A stretch of 64,000 nt of DNA from Candidatus Nitrotoga fabula. GTDB taxonomy: Bacteria > Pseudomonadota > Gammaproteobacteria > Burkholderiales > Gallionellaceae. The stretch spans positions 62,001 to 126,000 of the forward strand of contig NZ_CAJNBL010000008.1 in assembly GCF_905221025.1 (NCBI RefSeq). The letters run 5' to 3'. Positions 37,597-45,084 of this stretch are shown here, piece by piece. A model generated the notes under the pieces. It did not search any database and was not told the origin of the DNA. It worked only from the letters and a program-made list of their open reading frames with translations. Numbering within the stretch: the stretch's first letter is position 1; each line of letters begins with the position of its first letter. A program made the position numbers and the translations under genes.

Positions 37597-39284
37597 CAGA
37601 ACAACTCACCGGCACGTTCATCAAAAAACCCGCTGGGCCAGCTTCGGGTAAATTCGCCTGCCTTATCCACAGGCAGGAACTGAATCTCCATCCCTTTCTC
37701 TCCCCGCCCGACATAATAGACACCGATCATTTCCGGCAAAACCGGCGGAAAACCCGGCGGCAGGTCTCCTTCCGTAGTCTCCCGAATCCGGCGCAGCAGG
37801 CGCAGGACCAGATGCTCGCTATGCGTTTCAATCAGGAAACTCATATCGTAGCGAAGAATGCTGTACACCAGCAGATCGCCCAGCCCGACCTGCACCGAAG
37901 GGTGAATATGCAGCTCCGGCTGCTCAATCGTTACCAGGCTTGCGGAAGGCTCCAGTGCCGCCACCACTACCGGCAGCACCTGCGAAATACCGATCCCCAC
38001 ATCCCTGGGCTGCATTTCCAGGCCGGACCGGGTATCGACCAGGCCGATGCGTGGCCTGGCCTGCAGGGTTTCAATCGCCTTGTGCAACATCCACCGGCGT
38101 TCCGGCGGCAGCTCTCCGGAACCAAGCAATTCCAGCCACTCGGCGCGCACTTCACGCACCCAGCGGCGCTCGATTGCATAACCGGTATTCAACTTGTCTT
38201 CATCCGCCATCCAGCGGCTGACATCATCTACCAGGCTCTGCTGCCCGGTCAGCAAGGCCTCCCAGCCGGCCAGGCCATCCGCCCATCCCGCCTCATCCCT
38301 GGTCAGGCTGGCATCAAAATCGCGTGCAGGAACATGACGGATCGGCCCGACATAGCGCAGCCTGCGCAGCTCATCCCGCACCAGCAAGCCCGGCCCCACG
38401 ATCAGGGATGAAATAAAGGCGGTGAACTCCCGGGCAATGTACACATTCTCGGCGCCGGTAACCTCCGGTGCCGGGATGTGCAGCAACTCTCCCAGCCGCG
38501 GCAATGCGCTGTCAAAACCGGTCAGCCATTCGCGCAACCCTTCCCCGGTCTTTTCCAGGCCCGCATCGGTTACCGTCTCGATGATATGTGGCCATACGGT
38601 ATAGTGCGTCTCGATTTTCTGGGGTTCAGCGCTCCCGGGCCCGGCTGCGCCCGGATGGGTTCGCAGGAAATGTTCCCGGTTCCTGTCCGGATCCTTTTGC
38701 GGGATGGGATGCATAAAAATCGGATTGATTTCGTTCATGCTGATGCTGACATCCCGGCCATCGTCAGAAGCATTGATTTCGGCAAGCCACTCGCCATTGG
38801 CTCCCACCTGATAACCCACCACTACCGTTTTGTCCCGGAGATGACTCCAGGCCACCTCCAGCCGGACGCTTACTGACTCCACACGGTTTTTGGTTCCATG
38901 CAGCAAGTTATAGAAGGCCCATACTCTGGAATCGTCGGTTTGCCAGTCATCAAACGCTTCCGGAACCAGATCCGGCAATCCCTTCCCCCCCAGCGACATC
39001 TCAACCTGAATCGAAATATGACGGGTTGTATCCCGCAGATGGACCAGGTTGCGGAATCCGCCCAGGTCCACGAAATCCCCACCCTGAAGGGTGCGGTCCG
39101 GATTGGCATTGTTTCGTTCCAGCACTTCCCGCATATACTGCAGGGCTTGCATAATTGTGCTCTTGCCGACACTGTTCGCCCCGAAAAGCAGCGTGACCGG
39201 CTTGAGGTCAATCTGGACCTCCTGACCAACCCCCTTGAAATTCTCGATGCCTATTTTTGTCAGTCCCATCCGGGAAATTGCCAT
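37596..39284 (-). CDS. AAA/ABC-type ATPase with DUF3696-like C-terminus
   Basis: 562 residues. Walker A is GANSVGKST (35-43), the ABC-like signature is GIGISQVLPVV (430-440), Walker B is LVTIEQPELHIHP (450-462) and the H-loop is ETHSEHL (486-492). This is the overcoming-lysogenisation/RecF-like AAA_21 ATPase group. The C-terminus (VDKAGEFTRSWPSGFFDERAGEL) matches DUF3696. Such ATPases are frequent in phage-defence islands, where they work with a separate nuclease. There is no TOPRIM domain, unlike GajA. It lies 32 bp behind hsdS and overlaps the PLD-like gene by one base. Confidence 0.8.
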   Translation of the reverse strand: MAISRMGLTKIGIENFKGVGQEVQIDLKPVTLLFGANSVGKSTIMQALQYMREVLERNNANPDRTLQGGDFVDLGGFRNLVHLRDTTRHISIQVEMSLGGKGLPDLVPEAFDDWQTDDSRVWAFYNLLHGTKNRVESVSVRLEVAWSHLRDKTVVVGYQVGANGEWLAEINASDDGRDVSISMNEINPIFMHPIPQKDPDRNREHFLRTHPGAAGPGSAEPQKIETHYTVWPHIIETVTDAGLEKTGEGLREWLTGFDSALPRLGELLHIPAPEVTGAENVYIAREFTAFISSLIVGPGLLVRDELRRLRYVGPIRHVPARDFDASLTRDEAGWADGLAGWEALLTGQQSLVDDVSRWMADEDKLNTGYAIERRWVREVRAEWLELLGSGELPPERRWMLHKAIETLQARPRIGLVDTRSGLEMQPRDVGIGISQVLPVVVAALEPSASLVTIEQPELHIHPSVQVGLGDLLVYSILRYDMSFLIETHSEHLVLRLLRRIRETTEGDLPPGFPPVLPEMIGVYYVGRGEKGMEIQFLPVDKAGEFTRSWPSGFFDERAGELF

Positions 39285-39316
39285 CCGTATCCTCCTGTTC
39301 GAATTTTTCCCATAAT

Positions 39317-40426
39317 TCAGACTGCACTGCAGGTCGCAAAAAACGAGGCAGCAAGACTCCTGAACAACCGGTTGGCAAGAGACCGTTCACCTGCAAGCTT
39401 TTGCCTTATGACATGCATTTTTGCGTGAATCTGCGCATAGCGCTGCTGGGCTGAAAGCGGAGGGAGCGGCACAAGCAACTCCCCGGCAAGGTCTATTCCC
39501 GGGCTTTGCATGCGTACACTTCGCGAGATTCGTTCCAGCACGGTTTTCGCCCCCACCCCGGATAAAACCCGAGCCAGATAAACCGCCTCGACCATCCCGG
39601 GCCTGGGGCGAAAATACCAGTCGGCGGCGCCCTCCCAGTCATCCTCTCCCTCTGTCACGAACAAACACCGCACCGCATTTCCATTGTGCCTTACTGCCAC
39701 ATCTCCCGGAAGCGGGCCATGGCGCACAGCCCCAGCCGGAGTGGCTATCCTTCCCCGGTCCACAACGGCTACCGCAGCCTGCGGCTCCGAGTCCGCGAGA
39801 CCGGTCCAAAAACAGTCCGCCAGATCCTGCAGCGGGCGGTGTGGCCACCCTTTCGGGTTCTTCGCCGGATCTCCGAACATATCGGAAAAAACCGAAAACA
39901 GGAAGTCATCTGTCAGCCGGATCGCAGTCTGTATCTTCTGGCAAATGCTCGCGCTTTTATCAAGAATCCGTGCTACCTGCCTCTGCTCTTCGAGTGGCAA
40001 CAACGGAATCTCCATGTTCTCCAGAGCATCCGCCACCTCCCCCTTCTCCTCCCCTTCCTTCCGGCAAAACCCGGAATTGCATGCCCTTGAGATCAGAAAC
40101 TGCCGCAAATAGTTCCGGTCAATCCCATCCAGTTCGACCACAATAGCCACAAGGTCCTTATGAATAGGTACCGGCATGACAGCAACCCCCATCCCGTCCA
40201 TGTCCATGCCGGCAGGCACAACCAGGCTGTCAGCCAGCAACAAGCCCGCAGGTTCTTTCCAGCCGGATTCTGCGGCTCCTGCCTGGGCATCCCTCCCCTG
40301 TCGGGCTGCGGCATCTTCCGTAGCGCCCCACGAAAGCCAGTCTTCCCTGTAGAATAAACCCGGGTTGTCATGCGCCCCTGCGCAAACGATCCGCGCCACC
40401 TCCCCCAGCCTGATCGATCTCATCAC
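39317..40426 (-). CDS. hsdS: Type I restriction-modification specificity subunit HsdS-like
   Basis: 369 residues with two target-recognition halves. The central conserved region is IPLLPLEEQRQVARILDKSASICQKIQ, then the typical DDFLFSVFSDMFGDPAKNPKGWP spacer, and the second half ends with LVPLPPLSAQQRYAQIHAKM and a helical tail. HsdS chooses the DNA sequence that HsdM methylates. Its ATG overlaps the hsdM stop by four bases. The first recognition domain is short (about 130 residues) and poorly matched, so it may be diverged. No HsdR is next to it. Confidence 0.85.
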   Translation of the reverse strand: MMRSIRLGEVARIVCAGAHDNPGLFYREDWLSWGATEDAAARQGRDAQAGAAESGWKEPAGLLLADSLVVPAGMDMDGMGVAVMPVPIHKDLVAIVVELDGIDRNYLRQFLISRACNSGFCRKEGEEKGEVADALENMEIPLLPLEEQRQVARILDKSASICQKIQTAIRLTDDFLFSVFSDMFGDPAKNPKGWPHRPLQDLADCFWTGLADSEPQAAVAVVDRGRIATPAGAVRHGPLPGDVAVRHNGNAVRCLFVTEGEDDWEGAADWYFRPRPGMVEAVYLARVLSGVGAKTVLERISRSVRMQSPGIDLAGELLVPLPPLSAQQRYAQIHAKMHVIRQKLAGERSLANRLFRSLAASFFATCSAV

Positions 40427-41937
40427 AACATAGCCCCCAGTTCCGCCAGATCACACTGGATTTCCGCCTCCAGCAAGCGCATACGCTCCAGAATTGCGCC
40501 CGGCTCCTCATAACCGGTTTCCAACTGCCGGATTTCCCGATAACGACCGATCGAAAGATCGAAATGATTGGCCCGGATGTCCACAGCCGGCACCTGAAAG
40601 GCGGTTGCGGTCCGATCAGTCAGATCGCATTTTTCGCTGCGCCAGCGACGATACTGGATCACAGGTTCAGACAGGGTCGGCGCTGCATCTTTCCAGCAAA
40701 CCTCTCCCCGCAAGGCCGCATCGGCCTGCGCATCGTAGAACAACACATTTTCCGTGCATCCGCCCCTGGTGAACACCAATATGGCTGTAGCCAGCCCGGA
40801 AAAAGACGGGAACACGCCCGAAGGAAGTGCGATCACCGCGTCCAGCCGGTTATGGTCGACCAGTTGCTCGCGCACGGCCCAATGCGCCTTGCTGGAGCCG
40901 CATAACACCCCGTCGGGCACGATCATGGCGCAGCGCCCACCCCGCCTGAGCATGCGCAGCGCAAGCGCGACGAAAAGCAATTCGGATTTTCTGGTCTGCA
41001 CCACACGGAGCAGGGAGGGATGCACCTCCTCGGCCATCGCACCCCGGAACGGAGGGTTGGACAAAATCACATCCAGCCCGCCCTGGTCGCCATCGGCCAG
41101 AACAGGGAACTTCTCCGGGAATGCCCTGGAAAGTGTGTCCATATAATGGAGTTCCGGGTTTTCCACCTCATGCAGCATCAGATTCATCGCAGCCAGGCGC
41201 AGCATGGTGGCATCAAAATCCAAACCGTAAAACCCGGGCTGCCGAACAGGTTCACGACAGACTTGCAGCAGACCATCCGGGCCACCCCCGGTATCCCCTT
41301 CACGGGTTTCACCCGGTTCAGTCGCAGTCCTGCGCAGGTATTCCGCCGCCTCCACCAGAAGCCCGCCGGTTCCGCAGGCAGGATCGCCAATGGTTTCAGA
41401 CGGACGGGGATCAATCAACTCCACCATGAGCCGGGTGACCTCAGCCGGGGTACGGAACTGACCGTGTATCCCGGCCGTGGTAAGCTTGCCGAGCAGATAT
41501 TCGTACAGATCCCCCCGCAACTCGCGGTCATCCAGCGGCAATTTTTCCAGCTGTTGGACAGCCGACACCAGCAGGGCAGGATTGGAAATTTGCAGCGAAA
41601 CGTTTTTCATGTATTCGCCAAACCGGTATTTTTCTCCACCGAGCATGCGCAGATGCGGAAACACCTCATCGCGCACGAGTGCAAGCATGGCGTCGCCGTC
41701 GCGCATAGTGTTCCAGTTCTTCCAGCGCAAGCCCTGCTGGTCCGCCCGAAAAAAATGGTGCGGCGCATCGTCCGGGCAAGTGCGGCTTTTTTCCAGCCTG
41801 GTTTCTTCCATATCCAGCAGGCGGGCAAAGATCAGACAGGAAATCTGCTCAATAATCGTGAGCGAGCTGACGATTCCCCCCGTGGTAAATTCCAGCCAGA
41901 GCCGGTCTATGTCCATTTTGACCTGAGGATGGATCAT
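40423..41937 (-). CDS. hsdM: Type I-like N6-adenine DNA methyltransferase HsdM
   Basis: 504 residues. An N-terminal helical HsdM domain (SSLTIIEQISCLIFARLLDMEE) leads to the SAM-binding motif I IGDPACGTGGLLVEA (183-197) and the catalytic motif IV SNPPF (293-297), the gamma-class N6-adenine order. GQFRTPAEVTRLMVEL is the usual segment just before motif I. It would methylate adenine within the sequence chosen by HsdS. Its ATG overlaps the rmuC stop by four bases, and its stop overlaps the hsdS start, so the order rmuC-hsdM-hsdS is tightly coupled. Confidence 0.92.
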   Translation of the reverse strand: MIHPQVKMDIDRLWLEFTTGGIVSSLTIIEQISCLIFARLLDMEETRLEKSRTCPDDAPHHFFRADQQGLRWKNWNTMRDGDAMLALVRDEVFPHLRMLGGEKYRFGEYMKNVSLQISNPALLVSAVQQLEKLPLDDRELRGDLYEYLLGKLTTAGIHGQFRTPAEVTRLMVELIDPRPSETIGDPACGTGGLLVEAAEYLRRTATEPGETREGDTGGGPDGLLQVCREPVRQPGFYGLDFDATMLRLAAMNLMLHEVENPELHYMDTLSRAFPEKFPVLADGDQGGLDVILSNPPFRGAMAEEVHPSLLRVVQTRKSELLFVALALRMLRRGGRCAMIVPDGVLCGSSKAHWAVREQLVDHNRLDAVIALPSGVFPSFSGLATAILVFTRGGCTENVLFYDAQADAALRGEVCWKDAAPTLSEPVIQYRRWRSEKCDLTDRTATAFQVPAVDIRANHFDLSIGRYREIRQLETGYEEPGAILERMRLLEAEIQCDLAELGAML

Positions 41938-43577
41938 GCCTGCTCCGATGGCGCCTTTTCTTCCAGGTTTAAATCCGGCAGATGCTCCAGCTCCAGCTCT
42001 GCCCTCGTCAGCAGATGCTCGGGAAAGGTCGCCTGCACTGCAACCCCCAGCTTCCTGAAATCATTGGCCTGCTTGACCAGATTATCTTTTCCGGAAGTCA
42101 GCTGGTTCATGGCCGCATTATAGGAATCCCTGGCCTTGTCCAGCTGCTTGCCGACCGAAACCATGGAACCCAGGAAGGTGTTCAGCTTCTTGTAAACCCT
42201 GGCGGCGCGATCCGCAAGTTCGGCCGTATGCATGTTCTGCTCCTCGAACCGCCACAGCTGGCGCACGATATTCAGGCTGGTAAGCAACGTGGTTGGCGTC
42301 GCAACCAGCACATTCTGCTCGATGGCTTTCTGAAACAAGGTTTCATCGGCGCGCAATGCCTCCACAAATGCGGATTCAATCGGAATAAACATGAATACCA
42401 TCTCGGGCGAATTCAGCCCGGGCAATTCGAAATAATTCCGTTCAGACAACTCCCGGATCCGGCTGGATATCGCGGTGACATGCTCCTTGAGCGCCAGTTG
42501 CTGCTCCGGTTCGCTCCCCGCATTCACATAGCGGGTATAGGCATTGAGCGATACCTTGGAATCAATCACAAGATGCTTTTCCTGCGGAAGATAGACAATC
42601 ACGTCCGGCCGGCTCCGGCCTGTCTCGGTGTTGAAACTGACTTCACGGCGATATTCCTTGCCGGCACGCAAGCCGGATCGGTCCAGAATGTTCTCCAGCA
42701 CCATTTCGCCCCAGTTGCCCTGCATCTTGGACTGGCCTTTGAGCGCCGTCGCCAGACCATGGGCCTCCTCGGTAATCTGCCGGTTCAAATCCTTCAGCTG
42801 ATTCAGTTCGGCCTTGAGAGTTGCCTGCTGCTCGGTGTCCTTCAGGTGAATATCTTCCACCTTGGTCTTGAATTCCTGTATCTGGGACTGCAAGGGCCGC
42901 AGCAAGGCGCCAAGACTGGTCTGGTTCTGCTCGGCAAACCGCCTGCTTTTGTCTTCCAGGATTTCATTGGCCAGCGCCTTGAACTGATCGGATAGCTGTT
43001 CACGGGCACTCACCAGCAGCTGCATTTTTTCCTGCGATTGCCTGCGCTCCGCTTCCAGCACCGCATTCAGCTCCGAAACCTGCTGGTTCAGCAGGCTGCT
43101 GTCCCGCGACAGCTGGTCGCTGCGTTCCTTCAGAGCCGCGCATTCCTGCTGGAGCTGGGCAATCTGGCTGGCTTGAGACTCGATGGTGGAATTTCCCATC
43201 CCCACCTGCTCGCGCATGTCCGCGATGGACTGCCGGAGAGCGCCAACCTCCTGCCTGGCCGCCTCCAGGCCGGACATCAGCCCGGGAACCAGATTTGCAC
43301 GTTCCGCCAGCTGGGCGCGCTCCATACCGGTCGCATCCAGCTGGTCGCGCCACTGCGCGGCCTGCTTCTGCAGGTCGGCCAGCTGCACGGCAAGGCGCCG
43401 GCTCTCCTCCTGCGCAGCCGCCAGGCGTTCATTCAGCCGGGCAATTTCAACCTGCCCCTCCCCCCTTGCCTGCCATTCTGCACCCGCAATGCGGGCACGC
43501 AAAACCAGCCAGACACAGGTTGCGCCGGTCAGCAATCCGACCAGCAGAGTAAGCACACCATATATAGGCAGATCCAT
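41934..43577 (-). CDS. rmuC: RmuC-family protein at the head of an HsdMS operon
   Basis: 547 residues. An N-terminal membrane helix (LLVGLLTGATCVWLVL) is followed by a coiled coil of about 200 residues and a C-terminal PD-(D/E)XK-like nuclease fold: NWGEMVLENIL, RPDVIVYLPQ with Asp325, and LVIDSKVSL with Asp339 and Lys341. RmuC limits DNA inversions in E. coli; nuclease activity is predicted from the fold. It is often a housekeeping gene, but here its stop overlaps hsdM, which suggests work in the same operon. It may be the anchored nuclease of the system. Confidence 0.88.
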   Translation of the reverse strand: MDLPIYGVLTLLVGLLTGATCVWLVLRARIAGAEWQARGEGQVEIARLNERLAAAQEESRRLAVQLADLQKQAAQWRDQLDATGMERAQLAERANLVPGLMSGLEAARQEVGALRQSIADMREQVGMGNSTIESQASQIAQLQQECAALKERSDQLSRDSSLLNQQVSELNAVLEAERRQSQEKMQLLVSAREQLSDQFKALANEILEDKSRRFAEQNQTSLGALLRPLQSQIQEFKTKVEDIHLKDTEQQATLKAELNQLKDLNRQITEEAHGLATALKGQSKMQGNWGEMVLENILDRSGLRAGKEYRREVSFNTETGRSRPDVIVYLPQEKHLVIDSKVSLNAYTRYVNAGSEPEQQLALKEHVTAISSRIRELSERNYFELPGLNSPEMVFMFIPIESAFVEALRADETLFQKAIEQNVLVATPTTLLTSLNIVRQLWRFEEQNMHTAELADRAARVYKKLNTFLGSMVSVGKQLDKARDSYNAAMNQLTSGKDNLVKQANDFRKLGVAVQATFPEHLLTRAELELEHLPDLNLEEKAPSEQA

Positions 43578-43729
43578 CTACCTGATTTCCTTCACTTTGT
43601 GAATACCAAATTCCACATGCAGCCAGACAGCTTCTACCGGCCATGGCCCGGAAAGATAGCCCGGCCTCAACGCCCGCTTCTGCCAATTCTGGCAACACAG
43701 GCGATGATTATCAAGTATGACAGCCCGGT

Positions 43730-44452
43730 TTACAGCAGGCGCAAACCGATGGTAAACCATCGCTCGTCCCGTTCATGCTCAAAACGGTTGCCCACAGTGG
43801 TATCGATCTGCACACGGTTCGGTATGATCCAGTAGCGCAGTCCTGCCTGGTACAGCGGTCTTCCCTGGTTCTGCCCAAATGTTTCACCGATCAGCCAGAT
43901 CCTCCCGCTAAGCTGGATTTCAGACCCCACCCCCCAGATGGCAGCATGCTGCTTTGTTTCCTGGCCACGCAACCAGCCCAGATTGGTATGCAGCAACACG
44001 CGATCTTCCCGAAAGGAAAAGGTCGCCGGAACATAAGCGTTCCAGTCCCGCCCGCGGATTGCATATTGCGGATGACGCACCGTGCCCACGGCCAGGCCGA
44101 TGCCCCAGCCATTGGTTTCCAGCGGTTTAAAAACGGTTTTCCCCTGGAACATGACATCCGTGGTTTGCGCCACACCATCCTGATGCGTGTGCGCCCCCCC
44201 CAGCGTCAGTTCGAAATTACCCATCGGATTGCAGGAAGGCAATGCCCAGTATTCCGTGCTGTGACGGTTCAGCCTGACCCAACTTTCCAACTGGCACGCT
44301 CCGGCATCGACAATGCGCGCATCGTCCGTCTGCATCGGCCGAGCCGCATGGGCGGCCGGCACCAGCACAGGCAGGAACGGAACCAGCCCCGGGCTTAACC
44401 AGAGGCAGCGCACTGCATTGCGCAGGAAACAGCGGAAACCGGAACAAAGCAT
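43730..44452 (-). CDS. Putative outer-membrane/periplasmic beta protein
   Basis: 240 residues with an N-terminal signal segment (CLWLSPGLVPFLPVLVPAAHA). The mature part has alternating aromatic-rich strands and ends with WFTIGLRLL, a barrel-like close. It is reminiscent of the MetA-pathway phenol-degradation/transporter-like outer-membrane group (TDDARIVDAGACQLESWV). Function unknown. It sits 152 bp ahead of rmuC on the same strand, between the two defence modules; whether it belongs with either is unclear. Confidence 0.5.
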   Translation of the reverse strand: MLCSGFRCFLRNAVRCLWLSPGLVPFLPVLVPAAHAARPMQTDDARIVDAGACQLESWVRLNRHSTEYWALPSCNPMGNFELTLGGAHTHQDGVAQTTDVMFQGKTVFKPLETNGWGIGLAVGTVRHPQYAIRGRDWNAYVPATFSFREDRVLLHTNLGWLRGQETKQHAAIWGVGSEIQLSGRIWLIGETFGQNQGRPLYQAGLRYWIIPNRVQIDTTVGNRFEHERDERWFTIGLRLL

Positions 44453-45084
44453 GGCAGTTCTTCACACCTTATTAAGAAGCGGGGAGATTGCACAGGCACT
44501 GCCTGCGTCCGCTCATGGCCACAAAACTCCGGTCCTGAGCCATGCTGACCCTGTGCAACCTTGCCGGGGATCCCCGCAATCCAAAAAAAATCGGGAAAAT
44601 TTCTTGATTATAGTCGCAATCCGGAATGGAAAAAATGATTCCCGCGCTGCCCATCTCCTTCCGTGCCACTTCTCCCGCCATGGACTTCTGGCATCCACCC
44701 TTCTTTACATAAAACCAGGCCTGAATGTGTAGCAGAATGCTTGACATTTCGCCCGGTTATCCACACAACTTCCCAAACTCCCATAAAATCATGGAGAAAC
44801 CATCAGAATTTAAACGGCAATCTATAATTTATTGTTTTTATTGATTTAAAATTTAGACTGTTATATGAGCATCTCAAAAAAACCGCTGATGGCATGGATA
44901 GTTAGCGCACATTTCATTGCATTGCTCACAAAGTTATCCACAGAAACTGTGAAAAAAAATAACTCTCAATAAAGTCAGCAGGCTTGATGCAAACCCGGCG
45001 AAATTACTTGAGCAAACTCATTCAACACTGAAAAAACCTGGGGCTTCTCAGCACAACCAGAAAAACCGACTTGAAAGTGATCCC
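44453..45084. other. 632-bp intergenic region between the defence modules
   Basis: No supported gene. The left third holds a GGGGATCCCC palindrome and the upstream region of the barrel protein. The right two-thirds become strongly AT-rich from about 44770 to 45000 and carry the DnaA boxes listed separately. Short frames here lack starts and domains. Confidence 0.5.
44757..44942 (+). other. Two perfect DnaA boxes flanking an AT-rich stretch
   Basis: TTATCCACA occurs at 44757-44765 and 44934-44942 in the same orientation, 177 bp apart. Between them is an AT-rich run near 44810-44860 that would melt easily. The second box is followed by CACAG-AAA-CTGTG dyad symmetry. This is the layout of a small replication origin or a DnaA-titration site. 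No replication initiator gene is adjacent, so a live origin is not shown. Confidence 0.45.

Noticed and set aside
37663-37671. Perfect DnaA box inside the ATPase gene
   Set aside because: A single copy in coding sequence; one chance match is expected in a window of this size.
44560-44580. GGGGATCCCC palindrome
   Set aside because: A short restriction-site-like palindrome without flanking structure; not supported as an operator.
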